Positions 7,878-14,609 of a DNA stretch of 31,417 nt are shown piece by piece. The first letter of the stretch is position 1; the number at the start of each line of letters is the position of its first letter. The DNA lies in assembly GCA_002428225.1 (NCBI GenBank), contig DIUD01000080.1:1-31417 (forward strand), in the 5' to 3' direction. Source of the stretch: Roseovarius sp. UBA6167. GTDB lineage: Bacteria > Pseudomonadota > Alphaproteobacteria > Rhodobacterales > Rhodobacteraceae. The position numbers were made by a program, and so were the translations under genes. The notes beneath the pieces were generated by a model that worked only from the letters and a program-made list of their open reading frames with translations, searched no databases and was not told the DNA's origin.

Positions 7878-8324
7878 ATGAAAACACTCAGAAAAAAGCG
7901 CCGCGTTCAGGTCATCGCCATTGCCGCCATAGCACTTGTCGCGGCAACCGCGCTGATCGGCTACGGGATGCGCGACGGGATCAACTTCTTCCGCTCGCCC
8001 TCGCAGGTCGTGGCCGCGCCGCCCGCGCCTGCGGAGGTGTTTCGCATCGGCGGGCTGGTCGAGGCCGGCACGCTGGAACGCGGGCAGGGCGAGGAGGTGC
8101 GCTTTGTGGTGACCGATGGCGGGGCCTCGGTCCCGGTGGTCTATCGTGGCATCTTGCCCGATCTCTTCTCCGAGAACGAGGGCATGGTCGGCACCGGCAG
8201 CTACCGCGACGGAGTTTTTGTCGCCACCGAGATCCTCGCCAAGCATGACGAGACCTACATGCCCCGCGAGGTCATCGACGCGCTCAAGGAACAAGGCGTC
8301 TATCAGGACCCCAGGGATAGCTGA
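7878..8324 (+). CDS. ccmE: Cytochrome c maturation haem chaperone CcmE
   Basis: CcmE receives haem from the CcmABCD complex, binds it covalently in the periplasm and hands it to CcmF/CcmH for attachment to apocytochrome c. The protein has 148 residues: a basic N-terminus, one membrane anchor (about residues 10-30) and an OB-fold periplasmic domain. The haem-binding histidine is His123 in AKHDETYMP, with the conserved Tyr127. It follows argC by 18 bases. The usual partner ccmF does not follow; instead a repeat element and a lysis cassette do, so ccmF and ccmH must lie elsewhere. Confidence 0.95.
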   Translation: MKTLRKKRRVQVIAIAAIALVAATALIGYGMRDGINFFRSPSQVVAAPPAPAEVFRIGGLVEAGTLERGQGEEVRFVVTDGGASVPVVYRGILPDLFSENEGMVGTGSYRDGVFVATEILAKHDETYMPREVIDALKEQGVYQDPRDS

Positions 8325-8341
8325 GCGGCTTCATCTTGCCG

Positions 8342-8391
8342 TAAATATCCCGGGGGAGTCGCGCCGCAGGCGTGACGGGGGCAGCGCCCCC
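8342..8391 (+). repeat. Intergenic double-hairpin element of Rhodobacteraceae type
   Basis: This stretch begins TAAATATCCCGGGGGAG and carries two adjacent hairpins: GTCGCGCC/GGCGTGAC (8358-8376, one G-U pair, GCA loop) and GGGGGC/GCCCCC (8377-8391, AGC loop). From general familiarity, very similar sequence recurs between genes in many Roseobacter-group genomes and probably acts as a terminator after ccmE. This window shows only one copy, so repeat status rests on knowledge of relatives, not on the sequence here. Confidence 0.55.
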
Positions 8392-8474
8392 GCCCTGCAC
8401 CGCGCGCCTTGCAAATGCGCCGTTAACCGCTGCGTCCCCACTCTTGCCCCGACACAAGGCAAGAGGCAGACCCC

Positions 8475-9083
8475 ATGCGCAGCGTCAGACAACTGGCCGA
8501 GGAAATCGTCGCCCGCGAGGGCGGTTTCGTCAACGACCCCGACGATCCGGGGGGGGCCACGAATTTCGGGGTGACCATCCATACCATGCGCCGCCTGGGG
8601 CTTGACCTCGACGGCAACGGGATCATCGACACCGCCGATGTGCGCGCCCTCACACGCGAGCGCGCGGTCGATATCTTCATCGAGCAGTATTATCATCGCA
8701 CAGGCATTGCGCGCCTGCCCGAGGTGCTGCGCCCGAGCGTCTTCGACATGCAGGTGAACGCGGGCGCGAACGCGGTGCGCATCCTGCAAACCCTCCTGCG
8801 CGAAATGGGCCACGCGGTCGATGTGGATGGGGTGATCGGGCCGCAGACCGTGGCCGCGGCGCAGGCCGCAGCAAGCGCCGCCCCCGATCACATCGCCGAC
8901 GCCTACGGGATCGCGCGGCGCAATTATTACCTCCGTCTCGCCGACGCGCGCCCCGCCAGCCGCAAGTTCGCGCGCACGCGCAGCGGCGCCAAGGGCGGCT
9001 GGATCCGGCGCGCGGAAGAGTTCATCGCGCCGCGCTATCATCTGAGCGAGGCGGAATTTCAGCAAAGGGTGGCGGCATGGTAA
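8475..9083 (+). CDS. GH108-family lysozyme (N-acetylmuramidase), GTA endolysin-like
   Basis: This 202-residue protein has the GH108 catalytic domain at its N-terminus, with the EGGF motif whose Glu15 is the expected acid, and GGATNFGVT (residues 26-34) typical of the fold. A C-terminal peptidoglycan-binding region (about 100-195) includes VDGVIGPQTV. It should cut the glycan backbone of peptidoglycan. There is no signal peptide, so it needs a holin, and a holin gene follows with a 7-base overlap. Residues 44-55 (DLDGNGIIDTAD) match an EF-hand/dockerin calcium loop. A homologous endolysin/holin pair in Rhodobacter capsulatus lyses cells to release the gene transfer agent; that role here is inferred from pairing and family. 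Confidence 0.9.
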   Translation: MRSVRQLAEEIVAREGGFVNDPDDPGGATNFGVTIHTMRRLGLDLDGNGIIDTADVRALTRERAVDIFIEQYYHRTGIARLPEVLRPSVFDMQVNAGANAVRILQTLLREMGHAVDVDGVIGPQTVAAAQAAASAAPDHIADAYGIARRNYYLRLADARPASRKFARTRSGAKGGWIRRAEEFIAPRYHLSEAEFQQRVAAW

Positions 9084-9643
9084 GCGATATCCTGCGAGTT
9101 CTCTTTGGCGGCGGCGGCAATATCGTGCGCGAGACTGCGGAGGTGTTCCGCGTCAATGCCGAGGCGGCCGACGCGCGCGGCGCCGAGATGCAGCGCGCCG
9201 CACTCGATCAGATGGCGACGGAGTTTCGCGTCGCCGAGCGCGGTCTGTTCGATCGGTTCATCGACGGGCTGAACCGCCTGCCGCGCCCGGCGATGGCGCT
9301 TGGCACGCTGGGGTTGATGGTGGCGGCGATGGTCGATCCCTTGTGGTTCGGCGAGCGCATGGCAGGGCTGGCGCTGGTGCCCGAGCCGCTGTGGTGGCTT
9401 CTGGGGGCGATCGTCAGCTTCTATTTCGGCGCGCGCCATCAGGCCAAGGGGCAGGAGTTTCAGCGCTCGCTCGCCACGACGCTCGCGCGTGCGCCGCAGG
9501 TGATCGAGACGGTGGCGCGGATGCGCGCGCTGCGCGCCGACAGCCCCGGCGCGGCCGATCCGGGCGCGGATGCGCAGGCCGTGCTCTCGGCGACAGGGCC
9601 GGAGCCGAACCGTGCGCTCGATGATTGGCGCAGGGCAGGGTGA
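9077..9643 (+). CDS. Holin, GTA-type three-TM family
   Basis: This 188-residue protein matches the holin family associated with gene-transfer-agent release. An amphipathic, charged N-terminal region (1-68) precedes hydrophobic segments at about 71-87, 93-103 and 104-118, then a charged C-terminal tail (ARHQAKGQEFQRSL). It should form membrane lesions that let the upstream lysozyme reach the wall. Its ATG overlaps the lysozyme stop (ATGGTAA), so the two are translationally linked. There is no other phage gene nearby, which fits the unlinked lysis cassette of GTA systems better than a prophage remnant. Exact membrane topology is uncertain. Confidence 0.85.
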   Translation: MVSDILRVLFGGGGNIVRETAEVFRVNAEAADARGAEMQRAALDQMATEFRVAERGLFDRFIDGLNRLPRPAMALGTLGLMVAAMVDPLWFGERMAGLALVPEPLWWLLGAIVSFYFGARHQAKGQEFQRSLATTLARAPQVIETVARMRALRADSPGAADPGADAQAVLSATGPEPNRALDDWRRAG

Positions 9644-9827
9644 ACAAGGCATGGCGGGATTGCGGCGAGAGCCGGGGTCTGCCGAATTTTAGCCTAATCC
9701 GAGATATTGCGTTCTTGGCGCTGCGGCGGTGATGGGGTAGTTTCGCCTTGTTCGGGCCAGGATGGCCGGGGCCTTCCAGAGAAAGCCGGAAAGAACACGT
9801 GTGGTGCGTAGGGAGCACGTGGGGTGG

Positions 9828-9861
9828 CGGGGGGTGTCGGCGATGGCGCGGATACCCCCCG
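9828..9861. terminator. Strong hairpin between the convergent holin and EVE genes
   Basis: CGGGGGGTGTC (9828-9838) pairs with GATACCCCCCG (9851-9861), eleven pairs with one G-T, around a twelve-base loop. It lies in the 236-base gap between two convergent transcripts and probably ends both. The gap also holds a direct repeat, CACGTGTGGTG (9797-9807) and CACGTGGGGTG (9817-9827), just before the hairpin. I see no gene in it. Confidence 0.6.
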
Positions 9862-9879
9862 TTTCCGGTCTTGTTTCCG

Positions 9880-10299
9880 TTACGGCCTCAGCCCCGCCAG
9901 ATCGCACACGATCCGCCATTCTTCGGGCGTAACCGGCTGCACCGACAGGCGCGAGTTCTTCACCAGAACCATGTCGGCCAGACGCGGATCGGCCTTTATC
10001 TCCTCCAGCGTCACCGGGCGTTTTGCCGTCTCCAGCGCCTTGATGTCCACACATTCCCAACGCGGATCGCCCGCCTTGCTGTCGGGATGGGCGGGCGCGA
10101 TCACCTCGACCGTGCCGACAACGGCCTTTTCGCTCTGGGAATGGTAGAAAAAACCGCGATCCCCAACCGACATCTCGCGCATGAAGTTGCGCGCCTGATA
10201 GTTTCGCACGCCGTCCCATTCCTCGCCCGCCTCGCCGCGGGCCACCTGATCGGCCCAGGACCATGTGGCGGGCTCCGACTTGAACAGCCAGTAGCGCAT
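9880..10299 (-). CDS. EVE domain protein (PUA-like, THYN1-related)
   Basis: This 139-residue protein is a single EVE domain, recognised by the N-terminal MRYWLFKSEPATWSW, the WDGVRNYQARNFM segment and GDRGFFYHS. EVE domains share the PUA/YTH fold and are thought to bind modified bases in RNA or DNA; the bacterial housekeeping members have no settled function. I chose the ATG at 10299 because the domain begins there and it overlaps the upstream YciI stop as TGATG, implying coupled translation. It is the last gene of the tsaD-gpsA-yciI-EVE operon. The neighbouring tRNA-modification gene tsaD makes an RNA-related role attractive but unproven. Confidence 0.9.
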   Translation of the reverse strand: MRYWLFKSEPATWSWADQVARGEAGEEWDGVRNYQARNFMREMSVGDRGFFYHSQSEKAVVGTVEVIAPAHPDSKAGDPRWECVDIKALETAKRPVTLEEIKADPRLADMVLVKNSRLSVQPVTPEEWRIVCDLAGLRP

Positions 10300-10568
10300 C
10301 AGATGACCTTTTTCCACGCGATGAGATCGACCGAGGCGAAAAGCCCGGCCCTGGCATAGGGGTCATTGGCCGCCCAGTCGTGCGCGGCGGCCATGTCGGC
10401 CACGTCGAGCACGACGAGCGAGCCGGTCATCCCGCCCTCCTCGTCCAGAAGCGGCCCAGCCTGCGAGACCACGCCGCTCTGTTTCAGATAGGCCATATGC
10501 GCCTCGCGGTTGTCGAGACGGGTTTGCAGCGCGCCGGGCTTGTCGCGGGCGATAAGGGCAATCAGCAT
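10299..10568 (-). CDS. YciI family protein
   Basis: This 89-residue protein has the ferredoxin-like YciI fold, a small dimeric family with no firm biochemical role. The signature His is in NREAHMAYLKQSG and the Asp in WAANDPYARAGLF; both are the proposed active-site residues of the family. Two tandem ATG codons are possible. I prefer the second (10568), which overlaps the gpsA stop as TGATG and stands four bases from GGAGG, while the first is only one base from it. The same TGATG junction recurs at its own 3' end with the EVE gene. Confidence 0.88.
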   Translation of the reverse strand: MLIALIARDKPGALQTRLDNREAHMAYLKQSGVVSQAGPLLDEEGGMTGSLVVLDVADMAAAHDWAANDPYARAGLFASVDLIAWKKVI

Positions 10569-11521
10569 CATTCCTCCCTGAGCGGTCTCGAGAGCAGCAT
10601 ATCCATTGCCTGCGCCACGCGCAATTCTCCCGCGACCAACGCGGCAACCGCGCCGGTCACGGGCAGGTCAAGGCCAAGCGAACGCGCGCGGACCAGCGCC
10701 GCGCGCGCGGTTGCGGCCCCCTCGACGGTGATCGCGGGGTCGAACGCCGCGCCGCGCCCGAGGCTCTCGCCATAGCGGGTGTTGCGCGACTGGTCCGAGG
10801 TGCAGGTCAGCGCCAGGTCGCCCAGCCCCGACAGCCCCGCCAGCGTCTCGGGCCGCGCGCCGAGCGCCTGCGCCAGCCGGTTCATCTCGGCAAAGCCGCG
10901 GGTCATCAGCGCCGCGCGCGCGCTCTCGCCCAGCCCCGCGCCCATCACCGCGCCGCAGGCGATGGCGATGACGTTCTTGAGCGCGCCACCCAGTTCCGCG
11001 CCGATCGTGTCGGTGCTGCGATAAAGCCGCAGCGTGGGCGTGGTCAGCAACCATTGCAGCCCGCGCCCCGTCTGCGCATCGCCACAGGCCAGCGTCAGCG
11101 CGGCCGGCAAGCCGCGCGCGATGTCGGCGGCGAAACCCGGCCCCGTGAGGATCGCGGGCACCGCCTCGGGGATCGCGCGGGAAACAAGGGCGGTGGGGCC
11201 GAGGCCGGTGGCAAGGTCCATCCCCTTGCAGCAGGCCACCAAAGGGCGCGCAAGGGCTGAGCGATGCGCGGCGAGGAACCCGCCCAGGGTCTGCATCGGC
11301 ATGGCCAGAAGGCAGGGGTCGTCCCCCTCGGGCAGCGCGCCCGAGATCACCGTGATCGCCTCGGGCAGGGCAATGCCGGGCAGGCGCCGCGTGTTCTCCC
11401 GCGCCTTTCCCATCGCGGCGGCATGGTCCGCGTCGCGCGCCCAGAGCGTCACCGGCCCGTTTTGCGCCAGCGTCACCGCCAGCGCCGTGCCGAACGCCCC
11501 CGCGCCGCAAATCAGCGTCAT
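10568..11521 (-). CDS. gpsA: NAD(P)-dependent glycerol-3-phosphate dehydrogenase
   Basis: This enzyme reduces dihydroxyacetone phosphate to sn-glycerol 3-phosphate, the backbone of membrane phospholipids. The 317-residue length is normal to slightly short. The N-terminal dinucleotide-binding motif is GAGAFGTALA (Gly6, Gly8, Gly11), and the catalytic Lys lies in GGALKNVIAIACG, followed by the family's MTRGFAEM and LGARPETLAGLSGLGDL segments. The start at 11521 overlaps the tsaD stop as ATGA, and the stop overlaps the yciI start. Pairing with tsaD and YciI is common in Rhodobacteraceae. Confidence 0.96.
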   Translation of the reverse strand: MTLICGAGAFGTALAVTLAQNGPVTLWARDADHAAAMGKARENTRRLPGIALPEAITVISGALPEGDDPCLLAMPMQTLGGFLAAHRSALARPLVACCKGMDLATGLGPTALVSRAIPEAVPAILTGPGFAADIARGLPAALTLACGDAQTGRGLQWLLTTPTLRLYRSTDTIGAELGGALKNVIAIACGAVMGAGLGESARAALMTRGFAEMNRLAQALGARPETLAGLSGLGDLALTCTSDQSRNTRYGESLGRGAAFDPAITVEGAATARAALVRARSLGLDLPVTGAVAALVAGELRVAQAMDMLLSRPLREE

Positions 11522-12597
11522 GCCTTCGCCCCCCGCCTGCCGTGGCCCAGCATCGCCGGGCTTGTCGCATCGAGCGGCCAGCGCGCTCGCGCGGCAAGGC
11601 CCATGTCATCGCGTTGCCCCGACAGGTAAAGTTCGGCCCCCGCATAGGCGATCATCGCCGCGTTATCGGTGCACAGCGCCAGAGGCGGCGCGACGAAGCG
11701 CGCGCCCTGTGCCTCGGCCACGGCCATGAGCGCCGCGCGGATCGGCCCGTTGGCGGCCACGCCGCCCGCCACGGCGAGCACCGGCGCGCCGGTCTTGGCC
11801 AGCGCGCGGCGGGTCTTTTCCGCCAGCACGTCGCAGACCGCCGCCTGGAATCCGGCGCAAAGGTCGGCCCGGTCCTGCCGGGTGATCCCGCCCTTCTCGG
11901 CCACCAGCGCGTCGCGCGCCCGCAGCACCGCCGTCTTGAGCCCCGAGAAGGACAGATCGCAACCGGGCCGGTCCAAGAGCGGGCGCGGCAGGCGAAAGCG
12001 GCCCGCGTCACCCGTGCGGGCCGCGCGCTCTACCTCCGGCCCGCCGGGCTGCGGCAGGCCCAGAAGCCGCGCCACCTTGTCGAACGCCTCGCCGGGCGCG
12101 TCGTCGATGGTGCCGCCCAGGCGGGTGAAATTCCGCGGTCCCCCGACGGTCAGGAACTGGCAGTGCCCGCCCGAGACGAGCAGCGCGAGATAGGGATAGG
12201 CCACCCCGTCGGTCAGGCGCGGCGTGAGCGCGTGGCCGGCCAGGTGGTTGACCCCGACCAGCGGCAGCCCCGCGCCCGCCGCGATGCCCTTGGCGCACAT
12301 GACGCCGGCGAGCACCCCGCCGATCAGCCCCGGCCCGGCGGTCACCGCCACCGCATCCATCTGCGCAAGGCTTGTCGCCGCTTGCGCCAGCGCCGCGCGC
12401 ACGGCGATGTCGATCTTTTCGGCATGTGCCCGCGCGGCGATTTCCGGCACCACCCCGCCAAAGGCCGCATGGAGCGCGGTTTGCCCCATCACCACCGACG
12501 AGAGTATCGCGGGGCCGTCCGGCCCCATGCGCAGCACCGCGGCGGCGGTGTCGTCGCAACTGCTCTCGATCCCGAGGATGGTCAGCGTCTGGTGCAT
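11518..12597 (-). CDS. tsaD: tRNA N6-adenosine threonylcarbamoyltransferase
   Basis: TsaD, with TsaB and TsaE, transfers threonylcarbamoyl from TC-AMP to A37 of ANN-decoding tRNAs. The protein is 359 residues from the ATG at 12597 (MHQTLTILGIESSCDDTAAA); the open frame extends 77 residues further upstream but that part would run back into the divergent hemD and is not family-like. The metal-binding histidines are His118 and His122 in VNHLAGHAL, and the ASKHA nucleotide-binding segments LLVSGGHCQF and VAGGVAANGPIR are present. It is the first gene of the four-gene minus-strand operon, divergent from hemD with 73 bases between. Confidence 0.97.
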   Translation of the reverse strand: MHQTLTILGIESSCDDTAAAVLRMGPDGPAILSSVVMGQTALHAAFGGVVPEIAARAHAEKIDIAVRAALAQAATSLAQMDAVAVTAGPGLIGGVLAGVMCAKGIAAGAGLPLVGVNHLAGHALTPRLTDGVAYPYLALLVSGGHCQFLTVGGPRNFTRLGGTIDDAPGEAFDKVARLLGLPQPGGPEVERAARTGDAGRFRLPRPLLDRPGCDLSFSGLKTAVLRARDALVAEKGGITRQDRADLCAGFQAAVCDVLAEKTRRALAKTGAPVLAVAGGVAANGPIRAALMAVAEAQGARFVAPPLALCTDNAAMIAYAGAELYLSGQRDDMGLAARARWPLDATSPAMLGHGRRGAKA

Positions 12598-12670
12598 CGT
12601 GGCCCGGCATTGCCTGAACGGTGCGAGGCAGGTAACACCTTGTGAGCCGCCCAACAACTGCCGAGCGCCG

Positions 12671-13399
12671 ATGCCCACGCTTCTCATCACCCGGCCCGAG
12701 CCCGAGGCCAGCCGCATGGCCGAGCGGTTGCGCGCGACGTGGCCGGGGGTGGCCGTGCTTGTCTCGCCGCTCATGCAGATCGCGTTCCGGGGAAAGTTGC
12801 CGGAGATGACGGGCCGCGAGACCCTCATCTTTACCTCGCGGAACGGGGTCGAGGGGTTCTGCCGCCTGACCCCCCGCCGCGACCTGCCCGCCTATGCGGT
12901 CGGAGAGGCCACGGCAGAGGCCGCGCGCGCCCACGGGTTTGACGCAATCGCAGCCGAAGGCGATGCCCCCTCGCTTCTGGCCTTGATCGAACGTGAGGGC
13001 GTAACCGGCCCGTTCCTGCATCCGCGCGGCGAGCATGTCGCCGCAGATATCGCCGGGGCGCTGCGCGCGCGGGGGTTGAAGACAGCAGAGGTCGTCGTTT
13101 ACGCGCAAGAGGCACAGCCGCTCTCAGCAGCGGCACGCGACACGCTTGGCGGGGATGCACCGGTGATCCTGCCGCTTATGTCGCCGCGCAGCGGGCGGCT
13201 CTTTTTTGCAGAGACGGGCACGATCCGCGCGCCGCTCCTTGTCGCGGCAATGAGCCGCAAGGTGGCCGAAACCGTGCCGCCGGGGGCCGCAACCCGGCTC
13301 ATCGTGGCAAAAAGCCCCGACAGGGCGGCGCTTTGCGCGGCGCTGCACGATCTGGTGAGCCATGCCAAGCGGGTTGAGAGTGGCAGGGCCCCGCAGTAA
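12671..13399 (+). CDS. hemD: Uroporphyrinogen-III synthase
   Basis: HemD closes and rearranges hydroxymethylbilane to uroporphyrinogen III in tetrapyrrole synthesis. The family is poorly conserved; recognition rests on the N-terminal LLITRPEPEASRMAERL, IFTSRNGVEGF, YAVGEATAEAAR, FLHPRGEHVAADI and the C-terminal PLMSPRSGRLFF. Length is 242 residues, normal for HemD. The start at 12671 is the first ATG preceding the conserved region, and longer open frame upstream runs into tsaD. hemC is not adjacent. The downstream mitofilin-like and HemY-like genes follow on the same strand, an arrangement seen widely in alphaproteobacteria. Confidence 0.88.
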   Translation: MPTLLITRPEPEASRMAERLRATWPGVAVLVSPLMQIAFRGKLPEMTGRETLIFTSRNGVEGFCRLTPRRDLPAYAVGEATAEAARAHGFDAIAAEGDAPSLLALIEREGVTGPFLHPRGEHVAADIAGALRARGLKTAEVVVYAQEAQPLSAAARDTLGGDAPVILPLMSPRSGRLFFAETGTIRAPLLVAAMSRKVAETVPPGAATRLIVAKSPDRAALCAALHDLVSHAKRVESGRAPQ

Positions 13400-13447
13400 G
13401 GTCGGTTACGCAGGCTCATTTGACAGGATTCGGAAGGCTGGCGCGCC

Positions 13448-14590
13448 GTGGCACAAAAAAAGACGACCCGGACGAAAATGACCGACGGAGACTCCGACGC
13501 CGGGGATGCGCGCGAGGAGAGCCCCCGGGCTGATATGGCGGGCAATCCCGACACGCCCGCGGACGGGTCCGTGACGCAATCACCCGAGACCGATACGCCG
13601 ACGCGGCAAGATGACCCCGCCGGCAATGACGCCGGGGCCGCCGATGCCGCCCCCGACACCGCGACGCGCCCCGAACAGGTGCCCGAACGGGTGACGGTGC
13701 GGCAGGGCGGGTTCTGGTCCATGCTTGCAGGCGGGATCGTCGCTGCCGGGATCGGCGTCTTTGCCGCGCCCTATGTCCTGCCGCCCGACTGGTTCGCGCC
13801 GCAGGGTGCCGGAGAGGCACAACTGATCGAGCGCATCGCGAAGTTGGAGGAACAGTTTGCGACTCTCGCGGCCCCCACCGACCTGCGCGGCGAGATCGAC
13901 GGGCTGCGCCAGACCTTGACCGGCCAGCTTGCCGATCTTGAGGGCCGCGTGAATGATCTGGCCGCCCGCCCCGTGCCGCAGGACCCTTCGGGTGCGGTTC
14001 CTGATGAGGTGATTGCCGCCTTGCAGGACCGGCTTGCGAGGCAACAAGGTGTGATCGACGAATTGCGCGACAGGTTCGAGGCGCGCGAGAGCGCCGCGCG
14101 CGACAGCGCGCGGGCGATGCTGCGCCGCGCCGCGCTGACCCGGATCGGGACCGCACTCGATTCGGGTGAGGCATTCGCCCCCGCGCTGGCCGATCTGCGC
14201 GAGACCGGCGTCGCGGTGCCGGCGGCGCTGACGGCGGTGGCCGGGACCGGCGTGCCGACCCATGCCGGCCTTGTTGACAGTTTCCCCGAGGCGGCCCGGG
14301 CCGCCCTTGCCACCGCCCGCAACGAGACGGATGAGGGCGTTTCGATGACCGATTTTCTGCGCGCGCAGCTTGGCATGCGTTCGCTCAGCCCGCGCGAGGG
14401 CGACGACCCGGACGCGGTGCTTTCGCGCGCCGAGGCGGCGCTCGTGCAGGGGCGGCTTTCTGATGCGCTGACCGAAATCGGGGCCCTGCCCGAGAGCGCG
14501 CGCGCGGCCATGTCGCAATGGGCCGCACAGGCCGGTCGCCGGGTCGAGGCGCTCGCCGCCTTCGAGTCGCTGTCGCAGGCGTTGAATTGA
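13448..14590 (+). CDS. Mitofilin-like inner membrane protein (COG4223)
   Basis: This 380-residue protein has an acidic, low-complexity N-terminus (1-85), one transmembrane helix (about 90-110, FWSMLAGGIVAAGIGVF), a coiled-coil region (about 122-220) and an Ala-rich helical C-terminal mitofilin domain. It is the alphaproteobacterial relative of mitochondrial Mic60, which shapes cristae; in photosynthetic relatives it affects intracytoplasmic membranes. I used the GTG at 13448, preceded by GGAAGG at 13432-13437. An ATG at 13478 is an alternative without a clear ribosome site. The position between hemD and HemY-like is conserved in the group and suggests shared transcription with them. Confidence 0.85.
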   Translation: MAQKKTTRTKMTDGDSDAGDAREESPRADMAGNPDTPADGSVTQSPETDTPTRQDDPAGNDAGAADAAPDTATRPEQVPERVTVRQGGFWSMLAGGIVAAGIGVFAAPYVLPPDWFAPQGAGEAQLIERIAKLEEQFATLAAPTDLRGEIDGLRQTLTGQLADLEGRVNDLAARPVPQDPSGAVPDEVIAALQDRLARQQGVIDELRDRFEARESAARDSARAMLRRAALTRIGTALDSGEAFAPALADLRETGVAVPAALTAVAGTGVPTHAGLVDSFPEAARAALATARNETDEGVSMTDFLRAQLGMRSLSPREGDDPDAVLSRAEAALVQGRLSDALTEIGALPESARAAMSQWAAQAGRRVEALAAFESLSQALN

Positions 14591-14609
14591 GGTTGAAAGG
14601 GCGGTTCCC

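Noticed and set aside
13420..13425. Consensus -35 hexamer TTGACA before the mitofilin-like gene
   Set aside because: No acceptable -10 occurs at 16-18 bases, and the implied start would lie inside the chosen coding region.
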